Shown: positions 36,901-43,878 of the stretch, in pieces
Position numbering within the stretch: the stretch's first letter is position 1
Layout of the letters: every line of letters begins with the position of its first letter
NCBI GenBank assembly: GCA_029259745.1
Contig: JAJDEO010000051.1
Coordinates: 1-64,000, forward strand
Origin: Planctomycetota bacterium
GTDB lineage: Bacteria; Planctomycetota; B15-G4
Reading direction: 5' to 3'
Length of the DNA stretch: 64,000 nucleotides
Position numbers and translations under genes: made by a program
Notes under the pieces: generated by a model
Told to the model about the DNA's origin: nothing
What the model saw: only the letters and a program-made list of their open reading frames with translations
Database searches by the model: none

Positions 36901-37660
36901 GTCGCGCAGCCGCGTGCGCGAAGGCCCGCGCGAGATTCGGCGCATCTGGGGCCAGCGTGCGGCGATCGTCTCGGCGTCGCTGTCGGGCTTCGACATCGGA
37001 AGCGCAGGCGAACTCATCGAGCGGCGCGTGCAAGAGCTGATGCGCACGACCGATCTCAACATCACGCTCGGTGGACAGGGCCGGCAGATGAAGGGCGCGC
37101 TCGAGCAGATGTCACTCGCGCTGCTGCTGGCCGTCTTCCTCGTCTACGTCGTGATGGCGTCGATCTTCGAGTCGCTGCTGCAGCCGCTGATCATCCTCGT
37201 CACGGTGCCGTTGGCGCTCGTCGGCGCGATCGGCGCGCTTTGGCTGCTCGACATCCCGCTCTCCGTCGTCGTCTTCATCGGCGCGATCATCCTGGCCGGC
37301 ATCGTGGTCAACAACGCGATCGTCTTGATCGACGCCATCAACCGGCGTCGGCGTATCGACGGGATGGGTCTCGACGAGGCCGTCGCCGTGGCCTGCGAGC
37401 TACGCCTGCGCCCGATCTTGATGACGACCCTGACGACCGTCCTGGGCCTGCTCCCGCTCACCGGCTGGCTGCCCTTCACAGGCGGTGAAGGCACCGAGCT
37501 GCGCGCCCCGATGGCCGTGACGGTCGTGGCCGGCCTGTCCATCTCGACGCTCCTCACGCTCGTCGTGATCCCGACCGTCTACACGCTGGTCGAGCGGATG
37601 CTCGAGCGGGCCCGCGATCTGCGCACCGACGAGGCCGCGAACGCCGAGGCTGCCGGTTGA
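33950..37660 (+). CDS. RND-family efflux pump, enlarged
   Basis: 1236 residues from TTG 33950, which overlaps the adaptor stop (TTGA) with GGAGG eight bases upstream. Standard RND features: RPVAVAMVFVSLVVFGVVSL as TM1, DISYPRVTVRAEYPGAAPEDVE, LGIGMVVDNAIVVLESIARC (TM4 with the proton-relay Asp), GTPLEATDAL, and LAGIVVNNAIVLIDAINRRR (TM10). It is about 200 residues longer than the roughly 1040 expected. Two inserts explain this: a charged block at residues about 314-421 in the porter region, and extra membrane helices at about 627-703 between the two halves. No outer-membrane factor gene follows. Substrate unknown. Confidence 0.88.
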   Translation: MSADESLQRSGEAAGPLRLTVLRPVAVAMVFVSLVVFGVVSLTGLPLNLLPDISYPRVTVRAEYPGAAPEDVEERVTKRLHETLSVLPGLETISSVSRAELTDVTLEFVWGTNLSYAIQDIRERLDRSNLPLEVPTPIILRYDPTLDPIMVVGLTGGRDLIELRLLAEDRLAPMLSTVEGMAAVRVRGGLEDEIQVRLRPEKLAQFNLRPTDVIARLAAENVNMASGTVLEGDTEYLVRILNEYQTPTEIGRTTLPVGSGTEVRLEEVATIRRTPKERDVITRIDGEESVQLEIFKEADANIVDLAKRVRSRLFGTAEQRSYVRDLRDGVTPDPDDAYDAFLTRVEANPTERAALERIAKARAESSMFGGPDGGGAKNDAPEDNRTDEQKALDETLRAEEDKLLAEVAKKEAAFEYDAATLPSDVRVQLLSDQSRFIEDALGEVQSSAAIGAVLAVFVLYLFLRQLGTTLIIGVAIPVSVMVTFVPLRLTDTSLNVMSLGGLALGIGMVVDNAIVVLESIARCRERGLARGAAAVAGVREVAGAATASTLTTVAVFAPIVFVEGIAGQIFRDQALTVVASLIASLIVALFLVPMLAGLGRDGSSGFSVRSLLGSLRRVVFGPSLAFAALRGDIKRFGMPWVVLLFPFIVVARVLHFALEVAGRVLLALLALVVGAVALVAWLVAKIFVLVMWVPSKIFAGIFEALRRIYPPVIRGITRSPIASGLVLLIAGAMMVWTVQTAGKLGSELLPEVHQGEIISQLSMPVGTPLEATDALARTAEETLAGHPDVAWVSAVIGVPRDEIAEADEGEHTARLTIGLRSNLEDVVAAEESVMNTLRERLHRLPELRDVRFERPALFAMRSPIQVEIKGDDLAALALAAAAIEAELYSIPALRDIRTSIQPGSPEVMLTFDRDLLARMGLDSRTVATLVADSVKGNVATRFTDADQKLDVLVLTDKKRLTSIEDLMALPANPASAASEPLSSLSRSRVREGPREIRRIWGQRAAIVSASLSGFDIGSAGELIERRVQELMRTTDLNITLGGQGRQMKGALEQMSLALLLAVFLVYVVMASIFESLLQPLIILVTVPLALVGAIGALWLLDIPLSVVVFIGAIILAGIVVNNAIVLIDAINRRRRIDGMGLDEAVAVACELRLRPILMTTLTTVLGLLPLTGWLPFTGGEGTELRAPMAVTVVAGLSISTLLTLVVIPTVYTLVERMLERARDLRTDEAANAEAAG

Positions 37661-37698
37661 CCCACCCCCATGCGGCGCCCTAACATCCGCGGCGTCCT

Positions 37699-37774
37699 GG
37701 GTCGCTAGCTCAGTTGGTAGAGCGCTGCGTTCGCAATGCAGAGGTCAGGGGTTCGAACCCCCTGCGATCCACCA
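37699..37774 (+). tRNA. tRNA-Ala (anticodon CGC)
   Basis: A 76-base cloverleaf. The acceptor GGGTCGC pairs with GCGATCC (one G-U). The D arm is GCTCAGTTGGTAGAGC, the anticodon stem CTGCG/TGCAG around loop TTCGCAA (anticodon CGC, reading GCG), the variable loop AGGTC, and the T arm AGGGG/CCCCT around TTCGAAC. CCA is encoded at 37772-37774. It lies 38 bases after the RND pump stop. Confidence 0.95.
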
Positions 37775-37782
37775 CACTCTTC

Positions 37783-37874
37783 CTTCGATGACGAAACCGA
37801 AGGTCCTTCGATGACGAAACCGAAGGTTCTTCGATGACGAAACCGGAGGCCCGTCGATGACGATGCCGAAGGTG
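37783..37874 (+). repeat. Tandem repeat, four 23-bp units, just after tRNA-Ala
   Basis: Units at 37783-37805, 37806-37828, 37829-37851 and 37852-37874 with core TTCGATGACGAAACCG. The first two differ only at the last base; the third and fourth carry a few changes. Most units also contain a short inverted pair, CCTTCG and CGAAGG, about ten bases apart. The copies start nine bases after the tRNA CCA end. Confidence 0.9.
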
Positions 37875-37882
37875 GCAGTCTC

Positions 37883-37916
37883 CGGGGCGCTCCCCGCCCC
37901 ACGCAGGGGCGCCCCG
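37883..37916. terminator. GC-rich hairpin between convergent transcripts
   Basis: CGGGGCGC (37883-37890) pairs exactly with GCGCCCCG (37909-37916). It lies between the tRNA repeat tract (plus) and the stop of the 37929 gene (minus). No T-run on either side, so its role as a bidirectional terminator is tentative. Confidence 0.4.
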
Positions 37917-37928
37917 AAGCACCGGCAC

Positions 37929-39089
37929 TCAGCGACGCCGACCGGCCTCACGCAGGGTGTCGACGTCATCGCCGTCGAAGGTGTCGAACGCGTCGCGTGA
38001 CGCGATGGCCGCGCGCAGCTGGCGAACAGTCGCATCGTTGGGATCGAGTGACGACGCAAGTCCCGCGTGACGACGGGCGCTCTGCTCGTCTCCCAGAGAG
38101 GCATAGACGTAGCCGAGCTCGACGTGCACCTGCACCTGCGTGTCGGTCAGACTCATGCGGAGACTCTTGTGAGCTTCCGTCGGTTGGTCTCCGGCGAGTT
38201 CGTCGAGCTGTTCGCGGGCCTCGTCGAGCGTCTCTTCGGCGCCGAGCAGGATCTCCGTGGCGTCCTCGAGATCTTCGAATCTCTTACGCCCTTCGGTGAG
38301 CGCCGCGTCGGCCTCGTCGCTCAGAGTGTAGATCGCGTCGAGCTTCTCGTCGGAAGCCGCGACGCGCCGACGACGATCACGCTCCGAGGACGCCGTTTCG
38401 CGCGCCGAGGCGTCCGCATCGATCTCCTCCAGCGTGGCGCGCGCCGCGCGGGCCGCAGCCACGTCGCCGTACGACGCCGCGTCGCGGAAGTAGCGCAGCG
38501 CGCGATCGAACTCGCCGGCCGACCGCAACATCTCGGCTCGCTCGAGTCGCGATGCAGCACCGGCAGCAATGGCAGCCTGGCGCTCCGTCTCGATGGCCTC
38601 GGCGTCCTCGGGACGCAGCTCGGCCAGCGCGTCGAGCACGTCGACTTTCTGGAAGTGGAGGTCGAAGCGACCCGCCCGGTCGGCGAGGTCACGCACCGCG
38701 GCGGCGTCCTTCATGTCGACATCGCGCGAAAAGTGCGTGAAGAGCGCCGCGTGGGGCATCTTCTCGACAGGCAAGGTGGCGCGTGACCCGGGCTTGCCGA
38801 GCATCTCGATCGTCACCTGTGACTCGTCGACCGAGAGGATGCGGCCGAGCAGCCGTCCGACCTTGACGATCACGCCGCCGCCCGCCGTGCGGGAAATGTC
38901 GGCCGAACCATCAAGGCCGTCCGCGCGCTTGGGCGACGTCTCGAGCCGCTGCGGATCACCGACCCGGGGCACGTCGTCGGACGCGTCCTGTTGGCCGCGC
39001 GTGCGCGTCGTGTCGTCTTGGAGATGTGTTTGCTGCGGCGCGGTGCTGAACAGCACGGCGGCCGCGAGGAGAACGGGTGTGGGGAACAT
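37929..39089 (-). CDS. Secreted helical-repeat protein, unknown
   Basis: 386 residues from ATG 39089, which opens a signal peptide (MFPTPVLLAAAVLFSTAPQ). Residues about 65-100 form a small beta unit (GGVIVKVGRLLGRILSVDESQVTIEML). The rest is helical, with TPR-like pairs such as RLERAEMLRSAGEFDRALRY, RDAASYGDVAAARAARATL and the final VHVELGYVYASLGDEQSAR. That final unit is a clear TPR. The protein is acidic and probably periplasmic. It follows the histidine kinase by 78 bases on the same strand and may be in that operon. Confidence 0.75.
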   Translation of the reverse strand: MFPTPVLLAAAVLFSTAPQQTHLQDDTTRTRGQQDASDDVPRVGDPQRLETSPKRADGLDGSADISRTAGGGVIVKVGRLLGRILSVDESQVTIEMLGKPGSRATLPVEKMPHAALFTHFSRDVDMKDAAAVRDLADRAGRFDLHFQKVDVLDALAELRPEDAEAIETERQAAIAAGAASRLERAEMLRSAGEFDRALRYFRDAASYGDVAAARAARATLEEIDADASARETASSERDRRRRVAASDEKLDAIYTLSDEADAALTEGRKRFEDLEDATEILLGAEETLDEAREQLDELAGDQPTEAHKSLRMSLTDTQVQVHVELGYVYASLGDEQSARRHAGLASSLDPNDATVRQLRAAIASRDAFDTFDGDDVDTLREAGRRR

Positions 39090-39167
39090 ATGGAAGTGAC
39101 TCCGTGGGGACGTGTAGCTACGTGATGTAGCCTCGCGCCTGCACCGATGCACCTCGACCCCGTGTGG

Positions 39168-42035
39168 TTACGCCGAGACTCGCGGCGCCCGCTCGGCCCG
39201 CGCCCAGCGCTCCATCACGGCCACGAGTTCCTCGCGCCGAACGGGCTTCGTGAGGTAGTCGTTCATGCCGGCCTCGAGGCAACGTTCCCTGTCGCCTTCC
39301 ATGGCGCACGCCGTCATGGCGATCACCGGGGGCCGCGCACCACCCAGCATCTCCGTCAGCTTCCCCGAAGCCTCGTAGCCGTCGAGGACGGGCATCTGGC
39401 AGTCCATGAGGATGACGTCGTAGTGGGCGTCCTGGGCCGTGGCCATCGCGACGGCGACGGCGCCATCGTCGGCGACGTCGACTGTGCAACCGAGCTTCGA
39501 GAGCAGCCGCGTCCCGACCACCTGATTGACGCGGTTGTCGTCGACGAGGAGTACCTTCAACCCGCTCAACGCCGACTCGGGCAGGGCCTCGGCGAGACTG
39601 GCCGGCTCGTCACCCTGACGCAGCTGACGCGCGATCCGGCGCACCGTTTCGGCGAGGCGCGAGAGGGGCACCGGGTCGCGCACCGTCGCGTGGTAGGCCG
39701 CGCGCACCTCTTCCGATTCAGCACCGCAGAGCAGTCGCGGTGAGAGCGCCGACTCGGGCCGACGACCGAGCTCGAGGGCGATCGAGAGCGCGCTCTGCGC
39801 AAAGTCGCCACCGGCCGTCGAGACGATCAGCGCCGCACCGGGATGTTCGTCGAACGTCGCGATGGCTTCATCGTGTGCGACGCAAAGCACCGTCGTCGCG
39901 CCCTCTTCGAGCAACACGTCGCGCGCGCGACTGGGCACGTCACCGACGAGCACGACGGGGCCGAGGGCCGCCGGTTGAATCGCGTTCGGTGACTCCTCGG
40001 CACACTTGAGCGGCACCGTGAGCGAGAAGACCGAGCCGTGTTCACGACCGCGACGCGCTGTGAGGCGCCCGCCCATGAGCTCTGCCAACTGACGCGAGAT
40101 CGCGAGCCCCAGACCGGTGCCGCCGAAGCGGCGCGTGGTCGAAGAGTCGGCCTGGGTGAAGGCCTCGAAGACATGTTCGATGACGTTGTCGGGAATGCCG
40201 ATGCCCGTGTCCTCGACGTCGAAGACGATCGACTCACCCACGACGGAGATGGCGACCCCGACGGAACCCTCGGACGTGAACTTGATGCCGTTGCCGAGCA
40301 GGTTCACGAGGATCTGGCGCATGCGCGTGACGTCGCCGAGGAGACGCCGCGGGACGTCGAGGCCGATGCGCTGCGTGATGGCGAGTTCCTTGTCGGCCGC
40401 GCGCACCGCGACGACATCGAACGTCCCGTCGAGCAACTCGAGCACGTCGTAGGGACGCTCTTCGAGTTCCATCTTGCCGGCCTCGATCTTCGAGACGTCG
40501 AGGATGTCGTTGATCAGGCCGAGCAGGCCTTCGGCCGAGTTGCGCACGACCGCGACCATCTCGTGTTGTTCATGGTCGAGCGACGTGTCAGCCAGCATCG
40601 TCGACATGCCGATGATCCCGTTCATCGGCGTGCGAATCTCGTGACTCATGTTTGCGAGGAACTCGCTCTTGGCGCGGTTGGCCTCGTCGGCCGCGTCGGC
40701 AACGGCGGCGAGTTCTTCGCCGCGTGCGTGGGCCTGACGCTCTGACGCCTCGCTGGCCGCGAGTCGGAGTGCCTGGTCTTGAGCTCGCAGCGCGGCGCGC
40801 TGGTCGCGCATCGTGACGACGATGGCGCCGAGTCGATCCACGAGGGCCGCCGAGAGGACGACGGGAATCGCGCACTCGGAGTCTTGTGCGATGTCGTCGG
40901 CCGCTCGCAGCGCGAGGTGTTCGTCGCGCTGAATCCCGCAACGTTCGGCTGCGACGAGGATCGAATCGAGGGCTTCGCGGTCGTGATCGTGCGCGAGCAG
41001 GTCGTGGATCCGCATCCCCTTCTGCTCGCTCGCCGAACGTTGAAGAAGCCGTGCTGCCTCTGCGTTCGCGCGCTGAATCCGGCCTCGTGGCGTCACGATC
41101 CAGAGCGGCTCGCCCATCGTCTCGAGGATGTTCTCGATCGACGACTTCTCGTCGCGCAAAAGCTCGTTCGTGGTGTCCAGCTCGGCATTCTTGCGACGCA
41201 CACTCCGGACGAGGCGCACCACGAGGCAAAGACTGATGGCGCAGAGAACACCGAACAGCGCGCGCATCGAGCGGGCGTGTGCGAGGTCCAGCGCCTGGTT
41301 CTGTGTCGCAGCGGTCTGGAGTTCACGCACGACACAACCGACGTCGACATCGACATCCAAGACGCTCGCGAGCACGGCATCGACGACCGACGCTCCATCC
41401 AGAACCGAACGCGCATGGAGGGCGACCGCGCGGCCCTGCGCTGCCACAGGTGGCTTCAGCGAAGACGCGGCCACGAGCTGCTCGAAGGTCTCCATGGCCA
41501 CCCGCGCCTCGTTGGCCGAACGGGCTCCGCGGCTTTGAATGTGAACGAGCATCGTGCGCAACACGTCGTTTGCGGCACACACGAGTTCGACCCGCTCGTC
41601 GGCGGGAAGGTGCTCGTCGCTGACGAACGAACTCACGAGTGCCGGGAGTGCTTGCCGCGAGTTGTTGACGGTCGCGTTGACTGCGATGAAGTCCTCGAGC
41701 AGCAGCAAGCGTTCGACATGCTTCTGGCGCGCCTCATCGACGAGCTGTGCGAGGTCTTCGTGCTCCGTTTTCGCGACCGTTTCCTCCAGCAGCTCGAGGT
41801 CCCGGTCGAGCATCACCTCGAGCTCGCGAACGCTGTCGTAGTGGACCTCGACACCGTACCGCAGCTCGACGATCTCGCGCGCCAGGCGGCTCTCGAGAAC
41901 CGCGATCTGCGCGGCCGTGGCGTCGAGCGCGGTCGAGTCGACAGCCGAGGCGTCGTCGCCGCCGTCGAAGAGGATCGCAACCGCCACGAGTGCGGCGGCC
42001 AGACCGATGACGAGCATGGGCACCGTCGTTTTCAT
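39168..42035 (-). CDS. Hybrid sensor histidine kinase with DAHL-type sensor and receiver domains
   Basis: 955 residues from ATG 42035, overlapping the upstream peroxidase-like stop (ATGA). Order: membrane span (7-25), a large periplasmic helical sensor of the DAHL type (about 30-255, with REIVELRYGVEVHYDSV), second span (about 260-285), coiled coil, PAS domain (about 300-410), and HisKA with MSHEIRTPMNGI (His about 463). HATPase follows with QILVNLLGNGIKF, DTGIGI and GGTGLGLAI. Next comes a degenerate receiver lacking a clear phospho-Asp (about 690-800) and a full receiver (LLVDDNRVNQ, Asp about 877 in LMDCQMPVLDG, TKPV). No Hpt domain or separate output regulator is adjacent. Confidence 0.88.
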   Translation of the reverse strand: MKTTVPMLVIGLAAALVAVAILFDGGDDASAVDSTALDATAAQIAVLESRLAREIVELRYGVEVHYDSVRELEVMLDRDLELLEETVAKTEHEDLAQLVDEARQKHVERLLLLEDFIAVNATVNNSRQALPALVSSFVSDEHLPADERVELVCAANDVLRTMLVHIQSRGARSANEARVAMETFEQLVAASSLKPPVAAQGRAVALHARSVLDGASVVDAVLASVLDVDVDVGCVVRELQTAATQNQALDLAHARSMRALFGVLCAISLCLVVRLVRSVRRKNAELDTTNELLRDEKSSIENILETMGEPLWIVTPRGRIQRANAEAARLLQRSASEQKGMRIHDLLAHDHDREALDSILVAAERCGIQRDEHLALRAADDIAQDSECAIPVVLSAALVDRLGAIVVTMRDQRAALRAQDQALRLAASEASERQAHARGEELAAVADAADEANRAKSEFLANMSHEIRTPMNGIIGMSTMLADTSLDHEQHEMVAVVRNSAEGLLGLINDILDVSKIEAGKMELEERPYDVLELLDGTFDVVAVRAADKELAITQRIGLDVPRRLLGDVTRMRQILVNLLGNGIKFTSEGSVGVAISVVGESIVFDVEDTGIGIPDNVIEHVFEAFTQADSSTTRRFGGTGLGLAISRQLAELMGGRLTARRGREHGSVFSLTVPLKCAEESPNAIQPAALGPVVLVGDVPSRARDVLLEEGATTVLCVAHDEAIATFDEHPGAALIVSTAGGDFAQSALSIALELGRRPESALSPRLLCGAESEEVRAAYHATVRDPVPLSRLAETVRRIARQLRQGDEPASLAEALPESALSGLKVLLVDDNRVNQVVGTRLLSKLGCTVDVADDGAVAVAMATAQDAHYDVILMDCQMPVLDGYEASGKLTEMLGGARPPVIAMTACAMEGDRERCLEAGMNDYLTKPVRREELVAVMERWARAERAPRVSA

Positions 42036-43057
42036 CGAGGCGGAAGCTGTCCCGTCAAAGATTCGAGAAACGCGACGAGACGACGCGTGTCGCCGGCGGC
42101 CAGTTCCAGACCGAGTTCGTGGTACGCCATGAGCTCGACGGTCCTGCCCAGGTCGTCCACGCTGCCGTCGTGCAGGTCGGGCGCCGTGAGCGCGACGTTG
42201 CGCAGCGTCGGAACCTTGAAGCGCTGGCGGTCGGCTTCTCGGCCCGTGACGGCGAAACGTCCGGCGGGGATCTTCGGGTCGTCGCCGGCCTTCGTCGCGA
42301 ACGGACGCATGTGTCCGAACTTCTGGAACATGTTTCCACCGAGATTGACGCCCTGGTGATACGTCACGCAGCCGAGGTCGAGGAACAGCTCGTACCCTTC
42401 GAGCTGCTCGGGATTCAGTGCCGTCGTCTCGCCGCGGAGGTAGCGATCGAACGGCGCATCGGGCGTCGTGAGACGACACTCGAAGCTCACGAGCGCATCC
42501 TTCACGGTTTCGTCGCTGACGACTCCACCGTAGGCCTGGTCGAAATCAGCGCGGTACGAGACGTCGTCCTCCAGGAAACCGACGACGTGCTCCCAAGCTC
42601 CGTCCATCTCATGCTCGGCCAGCCTCGGACCGTCGATCTGATCGTGGAGATTGCGCGCCCGCCCGTCCCAGAACTGACGGAAGTTGAAGACGGTCGGAGC
42701 GTTCGCGGTTCCCACCGCGCCCTTGACCCCGACCGAGCGCGCCAAGCCGTCATCGCCGCCGACCGAGAGGTCGTGACAGCTCGCACGCGAAATGTCTCCG
42801 TCACTCGACAAGCGCTCCTCGTGGATGAGTCGATCGCCGAGCGCCACACGCTCTGGGTCGAGATTGACGATCCGCGGGACCGGCTGGATGGCCCCTACGA
42901 CAGGCGCATCGAGGGCATAGATATTGCCCGGGGAAAAGTCCGACAGGCTGGTGTTCGGGGGCGCCGGCGAGGCCGAGGGCGCTGACGCCAGAACGCCCGC
43001 CACAGCCACCCTCGCGGCCATGGCACACGCCACGATGACGAGCCCTCGGGTCCCCAT
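42032..43057 (-). CDS. Diheme cytochrome c peroxidase (CcpA/MauG) homologue with both haem motifs broken
   Basis: 341 residues from ATG 43057, with GGAG nine bases upstream; ATG 43066 is an alternative. Signal peptide (VIVACAMAARVAVAGVLA). The family framework is clear: LGDRLIHEERLSSDGDIS, HDLSVGGDDGLARSVGV, PTVFNFRQFWDGRARNL, GYELFLDLGC, FKVPTLRNVALTAPDLHDG. But the first CxxCH reads R91-A-S-C94-H95, and the second reads C230-V-T-Y233-H234. Each has lost one cysteine through a single-base change (CGT for TGT; TAT for TGT). The axial histidines remain. Either haem is held by one thioether or not covalently, or the enzyme is decaying. The gene is translationally coupled to the histidine kinase, so a sensory role is possible. 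Confidence 0.82.
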   Translation of the reverse strand: MGTRGLVIVACAMAARVAVAGVLASAPSASPAPPNTSLSDFSPGNIYALDAPVVGAIQPVPRIVNLDPERVALGDRLIHEERLSSDGDISRASCHDLSVGGDDGLARSVGVKGAVGTANAPTVFNFRQFWDGRARNLHDQIDGPRLAEHEMDGAWEHVVGFLEDDVSYRADFDQAYGGVVSDETVKDALVSFECRLTTPDAPFDRYLRGETTALNPEQLEGYELFLDLGCVTYHQGVNLGGNMFQKFGHMRPFATKAGDDPKIPAGRFAVTGREADRQRFKVPTLRNVALTAPDLHDGSVDDLGRTVELMAYHELGLELAAGDTRRLVAFLESLTGQLPPR

Positions 43058-43200
43058 GACGAACATCTCCAGGTGTGAACAGCTCCGAGACCTTTCTCGG
43101 CATCTGTTCAGTTCATCCTGAAGACGGTTGTCATGCCCGTTCGCCCTCGACGCGCCCGCCGCGCCTCGAAACACGCCGGCCCACGACGTCGGGAGTTGGA

Positions 43201-43809
43201 TCAGGGCAGAGTGTCGAGCACTCGACGATCGTCGTTGACACGCTTCCCGAAGAGTTCGCGGGTGTAGATCGACAGGTCGATGAAGTCGATCATGGGGTCG
43301 TCGTCACCGTTGTAGACGTGGGCGTTCCAGCGGTGATCGAGACCCTCGCCCCACCACGCGAGCTTCACGTCCCAGCCGCGCCGACAGGCGTCGAGCATCG
43401 GAGCCGCGAGGCTGTAGGAGTCGGAGAGGACGACGATCGTGCGATCCTCGGCGAGGCGCGCGATCGCGTAGGCGATCCGGGTGTCGAAGCGCACGAGTTC
43501 GCGCAGCATGTCGGCCTTCGGCGAGCGCGTGTCGGCGGCGAGTTCCGCGAGAGCCTCGCGCGGCTCGACGGCCTCGACCTCGAAACCGAGGTGCTTCTGC
43601 ACGTAGCCGATGAAGCTGCTCTGACCGTCGTTGCTGCGGTCCCAGGCCGTCCATGCGTAGCGTGGCTCGAGGGTCTGCTCGACGGCGTCGCGCAACAGTT
43701 CGAGCAAACGCTCGTAGTCGAGGCTCTGGTTCATCCCCAACGAGCGGATGAAGAAGTACATCCGGCTCAGATCCGCCAGGACAGCTGCCGGGCGCGCTTG
43801 GTCTGACAT
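43201..43809 (-). CDS. NYN-domain (PIN-like) putative ribonuclease
   Basis: 202 residues. AVLADLSRMYFFIRS opens with the first acidic residue of NYN proteins (family pattern DxxN; here Asp-Leu-Ser). FDTRIAYAIARLAEDRTIVVLSDSYSLAAPML supplies the KGxD- and SxDxD-like positions, here FDT and SDS. The fold is that of LabA/DUF88 and PIN-type metal-dependent nucleases. Activity is not certain, because the usual Asn is replaced by Ser. The middle part (60-100) contains WTAWDRSNDGQSSFIGYVQK, where these proteins carry a helix insert. Upstream of the peroxidase-like gene by 143 bases. Confidence 0.65.
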   Translation of the reverse strand: MSDQARPAAVLADLSRMYFFIRSLGMNQSLDYERLLELLRDAVEQTLEPRYAWTAWDRSNDGQSSFIGYVQKHLGFEVEAVEPREALAELAADTRSPKADMLRELVRFDTRIAYAIARLAEDRTIVVLSDSYSLAAPMLDACRRGWDVKLAWWGEGLDHRWNAHVYNGDDDPMIDFIDLSIYTRELFGKRVNDDRRVLDTLP

Positions 43810-43878
43810 GGCATCACCTGCTCAATAGAAACGGCATATGCCATCCAGGCTAGCAGGCATTCTGCACTCGCGGCAAAG

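Noticed and set aside
37783..37874. CRISPR array
   Set aside because: Units are head to tail with no spacers and no cas genes in the window.
37705..37928. Short minus-strand frames ending in GGSQGVRTPDLCIANAA-like peptide
   Set aside because: This is the known artefact of translating a tRNA gene and its flank.
37699..37928. Integration site of a mobile element at tRNA-Ala
   Set aside because: No integrase and no duplicated tRNA end was seen; flanking genes look chromosomal.
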